DNA of 8,141 nucleotides. It comes from QHWK01 sp035259385. GTDB lineage: Bacteria > Acidobacteriota > Vicinamibacteria > Vicinamibacterales > CAVVIG01. The position numbers and the translations under genes were made by a program. The notes beneath the pieces are model-generated. The model was not told where the DNA came from, ran no database searches, and saw only the letters and a program-made list of their open reading frames with translations. Below, in pieces: positions 6,782 to 8,141 of this stretch. The stretch covers positions 1 through 8,141 of the forward strand of contig DATFWL010000567.1 of assembly GCA_035259385.1 (NCBI GenBank). Direction: 5' to 3'. Every line of letters starts with the position of its first letter. Position 1 is the first letter of the stretch.

Positions 6782-6815
6782 GACTCCGCGGCCGCGACTG
6801 GACGCCGCCGGAGTC
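6782..6815 (+). terminator. Stem-loop after the STAND gene, possible terminator
   Basis: GACTCCG-CGGC (6782-6792) pairs with GCCGCCGGAGTC (6804-6815) as an 11-bp stem with one bulged base and an 11-nt loop, starting 28 bp after the TGA. No T-run follows (AGCCCCGTG), so it is at best a weak or Rho-assisted terminator, or a 3' end stabiliser. Confidence 0.35.
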
Positions 6816-7012
6816 AGCCCCGTGTCACAGCGCCGTGAGCCAGCTCTGGGTTCGCAAAAACGTATTCCGCCGCGTGCATCAGACCTGTGGATGATGACGG
6901 CCAGCGGCTGCCACGGTCGCACGCTCGGCCTCCGGGCGGCGGCGCGGTTGACGACGACTCCAGCTTCCATCGTCCGACGTTGGGGGTTGACATCGCCGCC
7001 GGCCCCTTCGAT

Positions 7013-7037
7013 GCTCCCATCGGCAAACGATGGGAGC
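7013..7037. repeat. Perfect 10-bp hairpin just before the permease remnant
   Basis: GCTCCCATCG (7013-7022) and CGATGGGAGC (7028-7037) are exact reverse complements around a 5-nt loop GCAAA. The hairpin ends 1 bp before the ATG at 7039 that best fits as the start of the permease remnant, and its 3' arm contains the only Shine-Dalgarno-like GGGAG. It could once have been an operator or a translational hairpin. No T-tract supports a terminator. Confidence 0.5.
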
Positions 7038-7038
7038 G

Positions 7039-7238
7039 ATGACGAGATTCCTCGGCGCGTCTGGTACGCTGTCCGGCGATCCCGGTTCGAACAGGATCTC
7101 GCCGACGAGATGGCGTTTCATCGCGAGATCACGTGAACGATCTGAAGGCGCGCGGCCTTTCTCCGCCCGAGGCCTCACGTGTTGCGGCCGCGCACGTTCG
7201 GCAGCGGAGCCCTCGCCGCGAACGACTCGCGCGGACCC
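7039..7238 (+). pseudogene. Decayed N-terminus of an ADOP-family ABC transporter permease
   Basis: Four pieces in shifting frames rebuild the conserved start of acidobacterial ADOP permeases (MacB/FtsX-like, inner-membrane, around 800 residues when intact). MTRFL comes from ATG 7039; RRVWYAVRRSRFEQDLADEMAFHREIT from 7053 to a TGA at 7134-7136; NDLKARGLSPPEASRVAAA from about 7136; and RTFGSGALAANDSRG to about 7235. The family pattern is a short R-R-x-WY start, E/D-L-x-x-EM-x-FHR, then L-x-ARG-L-x-P-x-EA and a FG-x-x-x-LA-x-x-x-SR segment. The first two shifts each look like a single lost base (CTCCGG to CTCGG at 7053; one base near 7133), and the third is near 7197. Nothing of the membrane domains or the large periplasmic loops survives downstream, so it is a relic, truncated where the molybdenum enzyme gene ends. 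The identity comes from recognised motifs, not from an alignment. Confidence 0.72.
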
Positions 7239-7291
7239 GAACATTTCAATACGCGCTTGCGCTCGCCGCCAACCCTGACGAAGTGCTCACA

Positions 7292-8141
7292 TCACACGTT
7301 GGCGGTGAGCGGATCCATCATCGGGGTTCGGACCTCCAGCGCCATGAGAATGCCGTCGAGGTTCACCGGCGCGCGGCGGAAGACCTCGTCACCCAGCGCC
7401 GCAGAGATCGCGTTCAGAACCGCCGCGCAACCGCCGGCCACCGGAGGCTCGCCGATGCCGCGTGCACCAACCGGCGTCTCCGGATCCGGGAGCTCGACCG
7501 CCGCCCACGCCATATGCGCCGGTGCATCGAGGATGGTTGGCGGTTTGTTGTGATGGAATCGTCTGGCGACTGGCACGCCGTACTGCTGGTCATACACCCA
7601 CTTCTGGCCGATCGCATGTGAGATACCCAACATCGAACGGCCCAGAATCTGGCCGCCGAGAGCCGCCGGATGGATGACCGTCCCGACGTCTGCCACGGCG
7701 AGGAAGTCGACAATGTGGTACGCGCCCGTTTCGACGTCGACTTCGACTTCAGCAAAGGACGCGACGAAAGACAGCGAGGTCCCGTCGCGGGGGTACACGT
7801 CCTTTGCGACTCCCATCAGGCCCTGACCGGCAAGCGCTGTCGCAGAGGCAACCGTGAACTTGTTGATGTCCTTGGGCAGCTCGTGGCCGTCGTAGATGCC
7901 TCCGAGCTCGATGGCCCGCTGCGCGGCCCGCGCCAGCGTCATGCCGGGGCCGCCTCCCCTGCGCGATACGCGCTGGTTGGCCACGACGTAGTCTTCGGGC
8001 CGGCCGCCGAGATCCTTCGCGGCGATCTGCTGCAGCTTCGTGATCGCATTGCTCGCCGCGGCATGGGCGGCGCGCGTCATCGCATGCGTCGTCTGGCTGC
8101 CGCCCGAGACGCAGCTCCACGGCAGGTTCTTGGACGTGTCG
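7292..8141 (-). CDS. Xanthine dehydrogenase-family molybdopterin-binding subunit, C-terminal part
   Basis: The minus-strand frame is open from the window edge to a TGA at 7292-7294 and gives about 282 residues of the large molybdenum-binding subunit of the xanthine dehydrogenase/aldehyde oxidase family, which hydroxylates or oxidises carbonyl and heteroaromatic substrates. Visible landmarks in order: DTSKNLPWSCVSGGSQTT at the edge (the family's D-T-x-x-x-P ... GGS-x-T segment); FAEVEVDVETGAYHIVDFLAVADVGTVIHP, the classic strand ending in DVG-x-x-I-x-P; GGQILGRSMLGISHAIGQ; and GARGIGEPPV, whose glutamate corresponds to the catalytic base near the Mo centre (Glu1261 in bovine xanthine oxidase). 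The end, NAISAALGDEVFRRAPVNLDGIL, is also typical. All these sites are intact, so the gene looks functional. The real start, any Tat signal, and the FAD and 2Fe-2S partner subunits lie outside the window. The substrate cannot be told. The ATG at 8078-8080 is internal because homology continues upstream of it. It is transcribed convergently with the STAND gene. Confidence 0.92.
   Translation of the reverse strand, partial: DTSKNLPWSCVSGGSQTTHAMTRAAHAAASNAITKLQQIAAKDLGGRPEDYVVANQRVSRRGGGPGMTLARAAQRAIELGGIYDGHELPKDINKFTVASATALAGQGLMGVAKDVYPRDGTSLSFVASFAEVEVDVETGAYHIVDFLAVADVGTVIHPAALGGQILGRSMLGISHAIGQKWVYDQQYGVPVARRFHHNKPPTILDAPAHMAWAAVELPDPETPVGARGIGEPPVAGGCAAVLNAISAALGDEVFRRAPVNLDGILMALEVRTPMMDPLTANV

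Larger units (their letters stand above)
6755..7038. other. Intergenic spacer without a recognisable gene
   Basis: The 284 bp between the STAND stop and the permease remnant contain only the two stem-loops at 6782-6815 and 7013-7037. The frames open here give low-complexity R/P/S/A-rich translations with no motif. A TTGACA hexamer at 6987-6992 lacks a matching -10. It may be the decayed promoter region of the permease remnant that follows. Confidence 0.5.

Noticed and set aside
6987..7015. Promoter with TTGACA -35
   Set aside because: The hexamer at the proper -10 spacing (GATGCT) is a poor match, and the only gene it could drive is a pseudogene.
1..8141. CRISPR arrays, tRNA or rRNA genes, retron or group II intron RNA
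   Set aside because: No regularly spaced direct repeats, cloverleaf-type segment, rRNA sequence or reverse transcriptase motif was seen on either strand.

Overview
The window is a GC-rich bacterial fragment. Long-ORF codon usage, the wreck of an ADOP-type ABC permease (a family greatly expanded in Acidobacteria) and a xanthine-dehydrogenase-family gene together suggest an acidobacterium, perhaps Vicinamibacteria-like. That placement is inference; the window has no rRNA or other phylogenetic marker.

Layout: (1) 1-312, plus strand: the last 103 codons of a probable class I SAM-dependent methyltransferase. (2) about 322-1688: an IS481-family insertion sequence with about 45-bp imperfect terminal inverted repeats. 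Its minus-strand transposase is split by a frameshift, and a long hairpin overlaps its stop codon. (3) 1689-2167: no convincing gene, but several strong dyads. The first (1697-1762) has the architecture of an integron attC site and would follow the methyltransferase stop by 13 bp if the IS were removed. (4) 2168-6754, plus strand: one 1528-residue protein with an N-terminal DUF4062 domain, a central NACHT/STAND NTPase (Walker A GGAGSGKS, Walker B ending DGIDE), a winged-helix region and about 930 residues of helical solenoid. (5) 6755-7291: stem-loops and a decayed N-terminus of an ADOP-family permease, readable only through three reading-frame changes. (6) 7292-8141, minus strand: the C-terminal part of a molybdopterin-binding subunit of a xanthine dehydrogenase/aldehyde oxidase-family enzyme, running off the window and convergent with the STAND gene.

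The only intact complete gene is the STAND protein. It stands alone: no partner gene lies in the flanking intergenic space, and its neighbourhood consists of mobile-element and pseudogene debris, as is common for accessory defence genes. Its plan (TIR-like DUF4062 effector candidate, NTPase switch, long helical sensor) matches the three-part logic of bacterial STAND/NLR-like antiviral proteins, so a single-gene anti-phage system is the main hypothesis here. This is inference from domain order, not a demonstrated function.
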